Source of the DNA: Paragyromitra xinjiangensis
Taxonomy: Eukaryota; Ascomycota; Pezizomycetes; Pezizales; Discinaceae
NCBI GenBank assembly: GCA_038503065.1
Contig: JBCAMK010000019.1
Coordinates: 558,001-622,000 of the forward strand
Length of the DNA stretch: 64,000 nucleotides
Reading direction: 5' to 3'
Positions 34,401 to 46,464 of the stretch are shown here, one piece after another. The number at the start of each line of letters is the position of its first letter. Positions within the stretch are counted from its first letter, which is position 1. Below the pieces are notes generated by a model. The model ran no database searches. It had not been told where the DNA came from and worked only from the letters and a program-made list of their open reading frames with translations. Both the position numbers and the translations under genes were made by a program.

Positions 34401-35046
34401 CCAAATCAACGGCGCGCGAAGATGGCAGGGCGTAAAAGACATGGACGCAGAACAGGAAGAATACTTCAACACCTCGGACGAAGAGGATAACGTTCCTGTT
34501 AACCCCAAGGAATCCACTGTGAAACCCGTCAATGGAGGCGCTCCATCACCATTATTGAAGCCACTGGTTGACTACCCTGATGATGACGTCATGGACGTTG
34601 CTGGTGATGAGATTGCCAAGAAGGGGGATGACTTAGCCGAGACCGCCGAACAATCAATAGAAGAGGCATCTACATCATTAACACCGGGTCAGCAGCAGCT
34701 GTCGATCTTTGACCCAGTATCCCCGGTCACATCGCCTTCACCAAGTACTCCGAAATCAGCAGAGGAGCCATTAAGTAGTGCGCCCACACCCGAAAGGTTA
34801 GCAGAGAAAAGGAGAAGGGAAGAAGAGGATGATGATGAATTGGTGAAACTGTCTAGGAACAAAAGGAAAAGCCCGACGGGTGGGGGGTTTGGTCAAGGGG
34901 TGTTGAATAGGAAGAGGAGTTTTGGCGGGAGCGGGAGTCCACCGAGTAAGAAGATCGCTATCAATTTGGCGGTGAAGACAACGGCCGCTACACCAACTGC
35001 TACGACGGTAGAGGGGGAGGGGGAAGGAGAGAAAAAAGAGGTGTAG
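31499..35046 (+). CDS. PSY2: Psy2/PPP4R3 (SMEK) regulatory subunit of protein phosphatase 4
   Basis: Psy2 recruits substrates to protein phosphatase 4 for DNA-damage checkpoint recovery and meiotic control, mostly in the nucleus. Nine exons keep phase: 31499–31618, 31818–31914, 32045–32126, 32218–32267, 32422–32763, 32847–33662, 33746–34083, 34155–34318 and 34398–35046. They encode 885 residues. Residues 1–115 form the EVH1/PH-like substrate-binding domain (RVKVYELRNNDWFDRGTGYC, IVWTEPHGTDMALSFQEPEG). The SMK-1 domain follows, including LEYDPDFPSHKANHRQFL across the exon 5/6 junction. Armadillo-type helices run through exons 6–8 (EVSLYSHLVETLCFFVRQHA, ACLEFFEFI). The last exon is an acidic then basic disordered tail with nuclear-localisation-like KRRREEE and RNKRK. 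Introns in the 5' part are longer (91–199 nt) than elsewhere. The unusually long low-complexity leader upstream suggests regulated translation, which is inference. Confidence 0.93.
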
Positions 35047-37054
35047 GTAGTGATGTTGATGGGTAGATGGTGGGGGGAGAGGATATGGGTTGGTGTGAAG
35101 AGGTGGGGTGGGTTTCTTTTCTGATAATTTCCTTTTTTTTATATTATTTTATACTGATAAGGGAATTGTACTTTCTTTTTGATTTCTCTTTTTTTGTCGC
35201 CCACAAACCCAGATTTTCTTTCTCTTTCTCTCCATGTCTTTTATCATCGGCGCATCTGCTTTTTTTTTTTTAGTCTTCCTTCTCTATTTGTCTTTTGAGC
35301 TGGGGTGGGAGGGGAGGAGGGATCGCAAGCTCTGAGGCTCATATCTCTTTTCTGGCGGCGGCGGGAACTGCATGGAAACGGGTAAGGGTTTGGGGTTTAC
35401 AAAGAAAGATATGCAAATAGGCGTACGGGGATGAAGTTCGGATAGGTCATGGCTATGCATACCCGGGGGGAGAGGATTGATGTTGAAGGTGTAGAATAGG
35501 TAGAAATTGCCGTGTAATATGGCCATGGCTTGTTCCAAATCTCTTATCTCCGTACTTATCATGCTTGTATCTTTGGGGGTGACGAAGGGGGAAGAAAGAG
35601 TTGATTCTGTAATATATGTTCAGCATTTTTTTTCTCCTCTCTTGGCTTGATTTTGTCTCTTTTAGGCCTGTTTTGTTTTTTTTCCTGCTCTCTTTCGCGC
35701 TGTCGCTATTGTCCCCACTTTTTGATGAGAGGTTTGGTGATTTGATGTATATTTTCATGAGGTGGATGGACCAGACGATTTGGGACTTGAAGATGAATGG
35801 TCGATTGATCGGTCAGTTATGTCTATGCTGGGTGTGCCTGAGTTCGTGTGTTTTTAGGGTACGGCAGATGAATTAGGAAAAATACCGAAATTTTTTTATA
35901 TGACGAACAGACCCTAATCTCCACACTGCCGAATAATTTCCTGCACTCCGGTTTTTTTTTTTTGTGTAGCGTAGGGGGTAAAGTGCCGTCGCTATGTCCT
36001 CGTAATAATCATTATGTCGATCATTGACATTGCCATGCTAAATCTCCGAGAAAAGTTGGTTTTCTTTGATAGATACCGGTAACCGATAGCTGTTAGAGAT
36101 CAGCAACTACCGATATCTAGTCGAGTTGTTCTGGAAGCAAGGGAGGAGGATGTTCCTTCCTCCTCTGGACTCGGGAATCTTCCTAGATTTTTTCGCCCCG
36201 GTCATCCGAATCGTCGCGTTTGTGTCTGTGTGTTTTTACACCGTGCCATGTACCAATTGCTCGGTTTGGAACCCTCGGAATAGCAGTGCCGATGAATATC
36301 TGTATTCGGCTGGAGAAGGGAGGGGTGTTTTTGAGAATAAGTCCTGGTATGCAACGCAACGTAACGGAAATCGGGCTTCACATGACGAAGAAGTAGATCG
36401 CTCTTGGCCGACAGCGGGTGTCTATTTTTTTCTTTTTTTTCTTCGCAAGATGGGAGGATTGGATGACGGTTGGTCGGATGGAAATGCGCGTCAGGAATAG
36501 GCGATGCATCTGTTACCCATTTCAAGGATCCCGTAACGGTTGGGAAACTGAGGGTAGATGAAAAGTAGCGAGCTGAGCTCGCCCCTGTATTCGCAATACC
36601 GGTATTCTAGGCTGTCAGATCTCAAAAAGGGTGTTATTCCACCGTGATCGGTGGAGGAAAGAAGGAATTAAAAAACCAGAACTATCCAACTTCTTTTTTG
36701 CAGAATGCATGATTCCAGGATAGGGAGAGGGGTTCATGTATGATGATGCCCATACACTTGGTTTTGTGGTTGTATCGGTCTCCTCTCCACTTTCAAAAAA
36801 AACGCAGGGTGCCACAACAGCGTCACGACGATCATGACCATCCCTATCATATCCAGGGCCGGCCTCCACTTCCGTCCGCGGTAAGGAATAATCTGATAAA
36901 ATAAACGAGACAATCAGACAAAGGAGGAAAGGAAGCAAAAAAAAAAGGAAGAGTTGCGGTTCGACAATGTTGTTCTCTCCCCCTTACCCCTTCCTCGTTG
37001 CTCGTGCCTTGACCTCACTGTGCGAGTTAGCAGAGTCCGAAGACGAAACGAGCA
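35047..37054. other. Intergenic region
   Basis: About 2 kb between two plus-strand genes. T-rich runs after 35110 and up to 35275 likely include the 3' UTR and polyadenylation region of the Psy2-like gene. The remainder is A/T- and T-run-rich and probably includes the F-box gene promoter (C/T stretch near 36975–37000). No gene seen. Confidence 0.5.
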
Positions 37055-38621
37055 ATGATTATGAACGCGATAAAGACGAACGCGAACACTTTCAAGCTCC
37101 CCGAGGAGATTCTGGAGCAGATCTTTGGGTACCTGGAGCAGGCGGACCTGGCGCGCGTTGCGAATGTCAATACAGTGTTTTGGAGGCTAGCTGTCGCAAG
37201 GCTGTATTACGAAGTCAGATTCGATCCTTATGCGTATCGGGAGAGCCAGTTGAAAGTTTTAAAGAGGTCAGTGTGAGCTTTGAGTTTTCTGTTTTTCTAT
37301 TTTTCTCTTTCTTCCATTCCTACTATTATTTTGTTGTTTTCCCTTGGTGAGGAGTTGGGTGGGGTTAGTGTTGGGTGGCGAGAGCTTCAGGATCAAGGGT
37401 AGGAGGTGGGGGGCTTCCTGCGATTTGAACGACCAACTCGGCTGCAGCTCAAGTATTCGTGGATCGCTGGGTTTTTCCGATTTTGTTTACTCAATTTCAA
37501 TTTGTAGCACCAATTCGCTAACCCGCGCCTCCCCCCACAGTTCACCACACCTCTCCTCTCTCGTGCGCCGCCTCACAATTGACATCGGCCCCCTCAAACG
37601 CAATAACTTCCACGATGAGATTCAAGAATTCAAGTGGGACCACCCTCTCGAGGACGAGTCACCCATTTCCACCGCACGTTCAGCCCTTCTCTCCCTCATA
37701 CCTCACCTCCACTCTCTTGGCTCGGTCGAATGCTACGACCTCTCGGGGGAATCCCACACCTCGCAGGGGGAACCGTCGCGGTCGCGGTCGCTGATGCGAT
37801 GTTTGTTTATGCATTGTCCCGAGCTACAGAAGCTGACTAGGACGGACTGGTGGCACGATCTGGGGTGCACTTATGATGCTTGCTTGAACCCCGCAAGTGT
37901 AGGAATTGGAGTAGACGTGAAATCGACCAGGTTGACGCATTTAACTATTAGTGTGCCGGAGAGCTACTTTTTCGTTGATGCAGATGGGTTAGTGGGGGTG
38001 GACGAAGGCGCTTGTGGGGAGCTACGAGCATTGCTAAAAGCAAGTCCGGGATTACAGTACCTTGATTTTTATAGAGGGAGAATTTCGATGGGGTTGATTT
38101 TTTGTGGTCGGAGAAGCGATGAATGTGTTGGGAGGAGGAGGGGGAGGGGGAGGAGTAATGGGAGGAGGACAACAGACAGGTCTTGCTCATCATCAGTTTA
38201 TTCAGAATCATCATCGTCATCATCATTGCCATCCTCCCCACCTTCACCGAATTTTGATCCTGTGGTCCTACCGAATCTCAAAACTCTTGTCTTATGGGCT
38301 ACTTTCGTCGAGGAAAAGGCTTCCGAACTCGTCGATGATTATCTCTCCACTTCAGCTGGAATCTTCCCATCTCTTAGCGGATTAGAAATGGTCACGGTGC
38401 GCTGTGAGAAGGAGGGATTATACGCGGCAGATCAGATCGACGGGCAACAATTAATGAATGCAATAAGAACATTGAAAGACTGTGAAGTGAAGTCGATTAC
38501 AGAAGCGCAAGTCTATGACTATAGTAGGCCATCGCCAAGCACGGAGGAGTTACATAGACGGATGATGGATGAGAAGCATGGGAGACAGAGGGATAGGAGG
38601 AGTAGGTTTAGGGAGTGGTGA
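37055..38621 (+). CDS. F-box protein
   Basis: Two exons, 37055–37266 and 37541–38621, giving 430 residues. The F-box occupies about residues 11–55 (FKLPEEILEQIFGYLEQADL, RVANVNTVFWRLAVARLYYE), followed in exon 2 by leucine-rich, LRR-like segments (LVRRLTIDIG, STRLTHLTISVPE, LRALLKASPGLQYLDFY, VVLPNLKTLVLWATF). Such proteins present substrates to SCF ubiquitin ligases through Skp1, and the LRR-like part would choose the substrate. A low-complexity insert rich in Arg/Gly then Ser (RRRGRGRSNGRR, SESSSSSS) splits the repeats. It coincides with GGAGGAGG and CATCATCAT microsatellite-like DNA, so it is probably a recent expansion. The C-terminus is highly charged (DEKHGRQRDRRSRFREW). The 274-nt intron is longer than average. 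The target cannot be inferred. Confidence 0.83.
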
Positions 38622-39455
38622 TCAATTGAAGTTTTGCGGGTACTGGGATTTGGGATTAGACGGATTGGGGTGTTTGGCTTTTTGTTGACTTTTTCTCTCA
38701 ATCCTAGCTTGCTGGGTTGGGAGTGGAATAAAAAAAACGATACCAGGTGAGTATAAGCAATACTTAGATTATATACTTAACCAACTCTGCACATAAATGG
38801 TGCTTGAACGAATGTTTTATGAATTTCTGGGGTTTTTATTATTGATCATGAAAAGTCACTCGCTTGCCATGTTGCTTATTGTTTCTGTTAAAAGAAGAGG
38901 GAAGAAAGAAAAGTTCAGGGGTTGCACGTAACCTTTGTTGTGGATTTGAGGTTTTGTTTTATTAAAATATATCCCAAGGCCAATCGCTCTTAAGATTCCC
39001 ATACAATACTCATGTCGCCGGATTGCTATTGCTTGCTGCGTACTGTAGGGTAGTCATAGGCGGTAGGGGATAGGAATGAGTCTACTATATATCTGCCTAC
39101 TTCTAGATCTCGTCCGAGGAAAAAAATGATCTCAGTGCTAGTGTCCTAATCGCTGTATTCTACGTTAGTCTTCCCGGGCAGTAACAATTAGCTATGACGT
39201 CGCATAGTTTGAGCTTGCAGCTCATAAACGTACTTAATGGTTCTCCTTGATTTTTTGGGTGGGTGCTTTTTGGTAGTCTTATAGGAAGATACCGATGATC
39301 GCTGAAAACATGAAACATATTTCACTAAATCTGCACTTAATCAAATTGGAAATTGCTGCAAATAAATCCTTACAAACTAAAGAGATTACATCTCCGCAGG
39401 AATCTGTAGTTGCTATGTATAGGGGCCAGTAAAGCTCTAGTAAAATTTCCTATCC
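38622..39455. other. Intergenic region between convergent genes
   Basis: Shared 3' region of the F-box gene (plus) and the lectin–BTB gene (minus). AT-rich, with nothing recognisable as a gene or repeat. Confidence 0.5.
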
Positions 39456-40877
39456 TCAATACCCAGCAGCCAAACGTAAGAGGTCACATGATAGCTCTGG
39501 ATTTTCAGACATCGTCTTTTCCATTTCCTCACGATGGTTCTTGAATAACACACCGACCCACGCTTTCAACATTTCGTCATAGTCATTTTGGTCAGTATAT
39601 GATTTCTGATCTGGGAGCCGTATTTCGTTGGCGTATGCAGCCTTCAAAAGCCGAAGTGCATCGATCTCATCTAGTGCGTTTAGCACTACCTCGAAATTCT
39701 TTAACGCTATATCGGCAAGTCCTTGGCAACCGTATTTGAAAGCTATTGCGTAAACATCAAGGTGGGATAGCCCTTCGGTAAGATCCGCGGCTGGAGCATC
39801 TGATATATCTTGAGGTTCTGCTCCCTTAATTTTGCACACGTGCGTGTAGCTTCCGGTATACAAAAATTCGATCAAGGCAGATACTTGGCTTAGATCGTCT
39901 TCTGGCATACTGATAGTCTTCTCTACCGCTTCCTTGAACTGCCCTCGAAGAGCGGCTTGGAAAAACGGAATTTGGCAGAGTGTGTCTTCATAGGCGTGAA
40001 GTTTAGTGTGCTCTGGGCCGACATAGAGGGTTACGATGGGAGCCATGAGATGGCTAGGGAGGGAATCCATTCGTTAGCTATGACTTTGTTGTACGGATGT
40101 AGAAGTAATAGGTTTACCGAGTGAATTTGGAGGGAGGAACTGCAGCCTCACTAAAACCTTCGTATTTCACGTTATTTCGGGCTGGTGTGTACTCAGCAAA
40201 GGTAGCTTGTAGTTGGCCAAGAAGTGTATCACTGAAGCGAAGTTTCCGCGTATCAGTTTACCGCAACACCTAAAGTTTGAATATTGTACTCACTGACGGC
40301 CACTGAAATAAAGCAAACCCATATAGGGTGCTATATTAGCAGGAATCCCCTCACCACCGTCCCATATGAAAGGGTCGCCAGCCGCGGCTCCGTAAGGGCC
40401 CAAGATGCCTATCAACTTAGTGTCAGTAAAACCCTAGGTTTTTGTGTTTCAAGAAATTAGGCGATGGTTCAATATACGTTTGTTTGTGAAAAAGGTTAGC
40501 TGTTGAATCCATATATTTGAGCGCCCTGCGATCATCCTAATGAATTCACCAGGTTCCAAAGTGAACTCATATCTGGTACCACCATGCCCGCCGTGATGAG
40601 AGCTTTCTACATCTGATGTGTAATAGACCTGACCGTGATTATAGTTCCATAGTAAAAGTATAAAATAGGGAGGAATTACCTGTATAGAATCAATGAGCCA
40701 CGCGGCCCTGATAACGATCCGGCTGATAGCTTCAGTTTTTGTGTTTCTGAGGATAGACATATCGTTAAATTGATGGTCTGGTGGGGTTGCTGGGGCTGCT
40801 GGATCTGCTGGATCTACTGGGACTGCTGGGGCTGCTGGGGGGTCCTTTGGACCACCTCGGATCTCAGTAGTTCTCAT
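39456..40877 (-). CDS. Jacalin-type lectin fused to a BTB/POZ domain
   Basis: Two domains that at first look like neighbouring genes join in one phase-consistent model: 40877–40680, 40628–40478, 40408–40294, 40231–40118 and 40053–39456, giving 391 residues. The N-terminal linker is PADPAAP-like. Then comes a jacalin-related lectin fold: FNDMSILRNTKTEAISRI, IRAAWLIDSIQVYY, HHGGHGGTRYEFTLEPGEF, IQQLTFFTNK, ILGPYGAAAGDPF and GLLYFSGR. A 64-nt intron (40117–40054; GTAAAC, branch GCTAAC, CCCTAG) removes the apparent lectin stop and links PSKFTR to HLMAPIVTLYVGPEHTKL. The BTB/POZ domain follows (DTLCQIPFFQAAL, MPEDDLSQVSALIEFLYTGS) with a C-terminal helical region. Without that splice, the BTB frame would start at 40070 (205 residues). 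The start is uncertain: an ATG at 41080 with one or two more introns could add about 55 residues. No signal peptide, so an intracellular protein is likely. Confidence 0.7.
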
Positions 40878-42546
40878 GCGACGGGGCTTAGAGGCCGCCC
40901 CTCCCGACCAAACGACCTATATCGCGCCAGGAAATCAGCAACCCTATTTTGCCTATAATTTGCGTCTGCAGATTTGTCAGTATAGACGGAACTAGCTGTA
41001 ATGTTGACTTGCAAACGTACACGCTTCAACGCTACGCCTCCTGCGTTTCCCGAAGCTGACGCGCCACTGCCGGCAGACATGATGAATGTCGATAAGGTCG
41101 TGTTTCTTCTGCGTTTAACAAGAGTAAGGGTGAGTTCTATCTCTCCCAGATACTTGCAGCATGTAATCTTCGAAGTAAATTAGGTGGCAGAGCGCTTATC
41201 TTGTAGCTTTATATAGGAGAAGAGATTAGCCGCGTGACTGCATCCTTAACACCGAGAGACAGCTCTGGTGAGAGGCGAAAATTAAAAATTGAAATGTGAC
41301 TTTTGGGCTGATATCAATTTGAGATTCGAGTGGCTAAAAACCCCGCACTAGATGAAAGACATGTGCATAGGCGGCGGCGGTCTTCCTCGTTGCATGTTCA
41401 GACAGCTTTTATGCATCAAATATTAACCAATAGCCTGCCTGTCTGGGTGGTTGGAAATCCAATTGTAATTTCTGAGAAACTTTCGATCTGAAGATCTCTG
41501 GCCTGTAGATAGTCGACAGGCATATACCTAATTGATCACAAGACCGTATCCAATCTAGTCCAAAGCTGATACCTGGTAAAGGATTAGGATCAAAACCGAA
41601 CCGAGCCCTCACTTATATTGATAATGAGCTATAATAACCCAACTATCGCCCTCTTGTACTTCTTTAAACTATTTACAAAATATAATGGTTTAAAGTTGTG
41701 AGCTTTAGATTGGCACCATGACCTTAGGGGATTATGATTCGGTACCTTGGTTGTATGTGCTTCTAGCTAGGGGTCTAACTAAAGAAAGCCATGTTACTAG
41801 GCTAACCCGTTTTGGGATTTTAAGGCAACCCATTTTCTAGGATCCCCCACATTTTTAACTAAGCGAAGCCCAAATCTAAATCATGAATAGGGATTCAGGA
41901 TAGCGAGGATGTAGTTGTTGTCCGAGCTCCAATGGGGGTTCCCTTTCATGTTTTGATAAACTTGAAGCTGTAATTCAGGCCTTAATAAGGGTTGTTTCTA
42001 GGCCTGGTCGGTATGTTTCCAGTTAACGTTGCTCTCCAAACCTACTCGTCTAGTGGATAAAACGCCTAAATCCTACAATTTGTCTGCAAGCGTACCAAAG
42101 CCCTGATTAACTTTAAAGCTTCAAGCCATGTACGGTCTTCAATCACTAGGTCTACCATAAATTCACTCAAATGCATTACTATCATCACAACCCCTCACTC
42201 GCTCGTAAACAACCTAAAAAGAACCAAACCCGCCACCCACTACGAACCAAATTAAAAAAATCAGAAGAGAATATATCTACAACCACAATCCTACTGCACG
42301 AAAGCATCACACCAACAAGACATAAAAAAAGCACATCTAAAGAAAGTGAACTAAAACTACTCTACAAAGAAAGAACCCGATCCTTTTAATCCCCCCATCT
42401 GTTTGGCTACAGAAACCAAACGCCGCAACAAAAAAAAGAAAACGAAAGTAAAAGCCAAAAACACAAGCAAATAGCCGACCCAAGATTAGGAATATGTCCC
42501 ACCTTCCGAGACATCTAGTCCTTTACACCGTTTTACTATCTCTGCA
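40878..42546. other. Upstream region of the lectin–BTB gene and 3' side of Nse4
   Basis: 41080–40878 on the minus strand holds a possible extra 5' exon (ATG at 41080, GTACGT..TACTGAC..CTGCAG intron signals). The rest is AT-rich with no gene. The 72-codon plus frame at 42171–42389 is Lys/Thr/His-rich low-complexity sequence and is not called. Confidence 0.45.
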
Positions 42547-43998
42547 CTACGAATACCACCCAGTAGCACTCGTAAGTTCTTGATGTTGCTCTCGTGTTGG
42601 TATCATCGGTTTTGTGATATTGAAGATCCGTTTCATCTCTTGCCATTCCCACATTGTCATTGGGAAAATGACCTGGTTGCGTGTGAGGTGCATCTTCTTA
42701 TGGTCTTCTTGTGAAGGAGGGTCTGCACAGACTGTAGGACGGGGAAAGGTTAGTCACAGGTTCGATGTAGTGATATCACCTATTACTTTAGGAAAGGGAA
42801 ACCTACATAGCACCGGTAACCCATTATCATCCTCAGTAAGCGCCACAAACCCATCCTTCACCAAAAAGCTCAAATAGAAGATATTCTCCACCGTCTGTCC
42901 AAAGCTCTCAGGATTAACCACAAACTTGAACAAATTCAACCCCCCATCCTGATACTCTGGAAACTTTATAAACACGTCTTTTAGTAGTTCATAAATCCCC
43001 TTCACCAGCGCCGCCATCGTCCCACTTCCATTCCCCGCCTCTGTATTTTCATCCTGCGTAACCTCCACCGGTCGCACGAGATTCGCGTTATCACGCTTGA
43101 GCCCCGCTCGTCGAGTTTTAAACACGCGCACTTTCTTAGTGACACTCAATGGGCCAAGAAGAAAGTCTGTTGTCGCAGGGCGCTTATTCCCCTTGAACGC
43201 AGCTTCACGACCTAGGTACGCCCAGTCCATTGCATCGTCTGTTGGACCGTCTTCTTCTTCCTCTTGCTCGACATGCCGGTTTCCCCGAGAGTTGTGGCGC
43301 ATGAAGATGATACATTTGCCGACGAATTCATCAACGTCGATGCCGATGCCGGAGGTGCCGTAGCTGAGGTTTGAGGCCTTTTTGAGGACGAGATCCGAGG
43401 CGGCGACGAGAAGCTTTGAGTCGAGGGTCGCATCAGAGGTTTGTTTGACTTTTGGGAAGAGGCTTTCGGCCGCAGCGAAGGTATCATAGAGGCCGGTGGA
43501 GGCGGGTTGGAGGTATTCGTTCTTGTTGTCTGTGTTGAGAGTTTGTTAGCTTCTGGGGTTGAGCTACTGGGGTGGGGGTGAAACACAGCCAACCATAGAG
43601 CTCCATGCGCAGGGGGGGGAGACGATAAGGAACAGCAAGCAAGCAAGCAAAAGGGAAAAGGAGAAAGTACCTTGGAAATTCCTATACAATTCACGATACT
43701 GCTTCTTCACCTTCCGTCGCTCCTCCGGATCTTGATCAGGATCGTATGCATCACGGTCTCCTTCCTCCTCTAGGACCTTGTTGTGTAGTGCTTGCGTTGG
43801 ATCTATCTCTGCTAGGCCGCCGCCGTTACTGCTGCTGCCACCACCTTTCCCTTTGGTTGTCTTAGCGGATGCATTCTCCTTATCCGATGAGGAAGTGTGT
43901 GGATTGCGAGAGGCGCGTGACGTACGTGAGGGGGCGGCGTAAAGGTCGTCGTCGTCTGTTGAGTCTTCTTGTATGGGGACATTGTTGGTGCGTGCCAT
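42547..43998 (-). CDS. NSE4: Nse4-like kleisin subunit of the SMC5/6 complex
   Basis: Nse4 bridges the Smc5 and Smc6 heads together with Nse1 and Nse3 and is needed for DNA repair and replication-fork stability. The model has three exons (43998–43671, 43529–42807, 42731–42547) and encodes 411 residues. After a disordered serine-rich N-terminus comes the conserved RRKVKKQYRELYRNFQ, spliced to DNKNEYLQPASTGL and the Nse3-binding part (LYDTFAAAESLFPKVKQTSD). Next are VDEFVGKCIIFM and DWAYLGREAAFKGNKRP. The C-terminal winged-helix part has NLFKFVVNPESFGQTVENIF and YLSFLVKDGFVAL, and ends after the last intron with NQVIFPMTMWEWQEMKRIF. The last intron donor (GTAGGT at 42806) avoids the read-through frame that would replace the final helix. 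Intron 1 is 140 nt and contains an AAGC/AAGCAAGC repeat. Confidence 0.92.
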
Positions 43999-45072
43999 GA
44001 TCAGGCTGGAGGGGGAGGTAGGTAGTTAGATGTCGAGTGTAAGCGATAGCTGCTAGGGGAGATGAGGTTGAGATGGATGTGATGCTACGAAGAGATTAAC
44101 GGAGATGAAAAGAGATTACTTGTATGATGAGAGGAGTGGGGAATGAGTATATGTAACGGAGGGGCACAAAGAGACGTGATGGGGGGAGAAGAAGATAGGA
44201 GCGCGTCGAGTGTTTTCTCTTTAGCAACGCAGCTAACCTTCTGCCCACCTTAAGGTTGCTGCCTTGCCGTTTGTGTGTGTATTTTTCCGCGTATGGTTTA
44301 ACGATGTCACGCCAAGCTTCTGAGTCACCCCAAAATAGCGGAAGCGAGCATTACACCGGACGCTGGACAGGGGAAAGTGTCAAGCCTCACCGCAATAGCG
44401 TCCCTGATGCTCGGGTCGATGTCCGTCTGGAGAAGGGATACATTGCCGTGGATATGGCATCTCGGAGAATTAGATCTCATAATAGCCAGGCAAATAAGAA
44501 ACCTTCCGCAAACGAATTCCAGCGTGATGGATAGAGGCCATCTCGGATCCTCGCTGTGACAGTTTCCCCTGCATGCAAGATGCCACTGCACGTGGCACCC
44601 ACCCCCTTGTCGCCAAAGTGTAGCTCAGGTAAAGGGAATCTTCTTCTCCCCTACCGGAGTATTCCGATTGTTTGACGGTTTGCTGCTGGAGAATAACCCC
44701 TGCACCTTGAAACAAAAGCCAGAGAATGTTGCCACACGCGTTAATCCCATTTGTTCTGTTCCACCTTAACATCCTGACATTCTGCAAAAAGCAAAACGGA
44801 CAGCATCTCAAAAACGAGGGAGATTACTGATGTCAGATCGGTTGTTTGCAACGTGACAGATCAAACAGATCAGATCAGATCTACCGGGTGCCGTAGGTCA
44901 TGGAAGAGCATTCGCTCACGTGCGACCTGGCTGGAACCGCGTCTCAGGAACTGATGCACAGCTACTCACTCGCATAAGTTTGGCCACAGCAAAATCCAAA
45001 AAATCGAATAATATGGAAAATCAATAATATGGCCTACATCATCGCGCTAGATAAAATTACAAAAATAAAGAG
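43999..45072. other. Promoter side of Nse4 and spacer
   Basis: G- and A-rich sequence upstream of the Nse4 start (44000–44200) is probably its promoter and leader. The remainder has only short overlapping frames on both strands (44256–44811) with no domain signals. A T5 run on the minus strand just before 45073 is the probable Pol III stop of the tRNA gene. Confidence 0.45.
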
Positions 45073-45155
45073 TCCCTCCGACCAGAGTCGAACTGGTGAC
45101 CAACCGGTAAGCAAGCAATTACAGCCGGGTGTGATACCAACTACACCACAGAGGG
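45073..45155 (-). tRNA. tRNA-Tyr (anticodon GTA) with 10-nt intron
   Basis: The folded form is complete. The acceptor stem is CCCTCTG/CGGAGGG with A as discriminator, and the C1–G72 pair is typical of eukaryotic tRNA-Tyr. The D arm contains the A box TGGTGTAGTTGG. The anticodon stem is CCGG/CCGG with anticodon GTA in the loop CTGTAA..A, and the T arm is ACCAG-TTCGACT-CTGGT (B box). A 10-nt intron (45118–45109, TTGCTTGCTT) follows position 37, the canonical place. Mature length is 73 nt. The minus strand runs into TTTATTTTT after the 3' end, a Pol III terminator. One mismatch at the bottom of the anticodon stem is noted. Confidence 0.93.
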
Positions 45156-46464
45156 CTCATGTTAGGTCTATTATTCCCTGCTATTTCACTAGCAGCCTAG
45201 AAGGCACAATGCGTAACCCGATATGTAGCTTCCCTTCTTCGCCCGCATCTGGAAGAGTTATCTTTGTCCCACGTTGCATAAACCAACTTTTATGCCTGAT
45301 GTATACCATAACAACTAGAGCAGTCGATTACTCACCTCATCTAGCTACTAAAGGTGAGACGAGCGTATGGCGGAAATCAGAAACTAGAGAAAAGTTTTCT
45401 CTTCGAATAGAGCTGATTTGAATAACTGCTTGATGGGTACTCTAACGTTGGTGCACTGTGTGCGTTGCCGTTGCCCGAGCTTTGAGCCACCTATAACAGT
45501 CAATGGCCTCCAGTAGCATTAAAATCTACGGGTACTAACCTCGAAAAACGCTGAATATAGCATTAAACCGTAATACTACGTTATAGAAATCACTGCACTA
45601 TTACAACTGCTGTAAAAGGCGATTATTCTAGCCCCCCTTAAAATTCTAGTGTTGGAAGTATAGCTTCTTATAGATTCTCTTTTCAATCACCCCTACACCC
45701 TTTTGAGGTGTTATTTAGTGCTTTCTCTATCTTAACTTCTTTAGGAATTCCCTAATATTTAGCAGCTATCCAGTGCGCAGTTCAGATGAAAGTAAGGCTA
45801 GCGAAGGGTATTATAGTGTTAGGAGGTTCGTGTCACGAGTATTCCTATTCGTCACAAACCTATATATTGCGCAAGTCTAGACAATCACACATCTGAATCG
45901 ACCAGTCGTTTTTATGCATAAGGAAATTTCCAACTTTGTTATTGGTTAAGGAGGGTGCTGTCTCAGGTCTCTGCCCTGTTTGTATAATAATGACGTCCAA
46001 CTAACTTATAGAGGGGAACTAGGGTCTGAGGGTAGTAGAGTGCGTTTTGTAGGTCATTCCGATGCCATCCTTGCTGAGAAAGTAGTGAGCCACATGTGAC
46101 TGGCTACGTAAGGCGATATATAGGGAAGCCTCTCGCCTGCGGTCGGGTCTCTATCGTAATAAGATGCTAACCTACCTCTTGATTCAACAGTTTCGGACTA
46201 TATCGAGTGATCTTCGGTGATGGCTTTCATCAAATTCACACTACTTACCAAAACGATCATTGAATATTTGAAACTTGAATACAATGATTCAAGATGACAG
46301 GTGACTCGTCACTTCCAAACCTACTTCAATCTCCACACTTGAAACCTTAACAATATAATATCCAGGCCTGCCGAGCACCTTGAATTCCGCATCTTCACAT
46401 AAATACAAACCACCCGCGCCTCCACTCCAACTCATATCGTACTAAACCAACTGTCACCACTACA
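45156..46464. other. Intergenic region
   Basis: About 1.3 kb of AT-rich, degenerate-looking sequence without a gene. The final part, 46390–46464, resembles a compact promoter: CATAAATAC near 46398 is TATA-like, and it is followed by a C/A-rich leader and the start context CACTACAATG. Confidence 0.5.

Noticed and set aside
39456..40070. Separate BTB gene starting at the ATG at 40070
   Set aside because: The splice-joined model with the upstream lectin keeps phase, has a proper branch point, and explains the 44-base gap. The separate model is kept only as an alternative in the feature entry.
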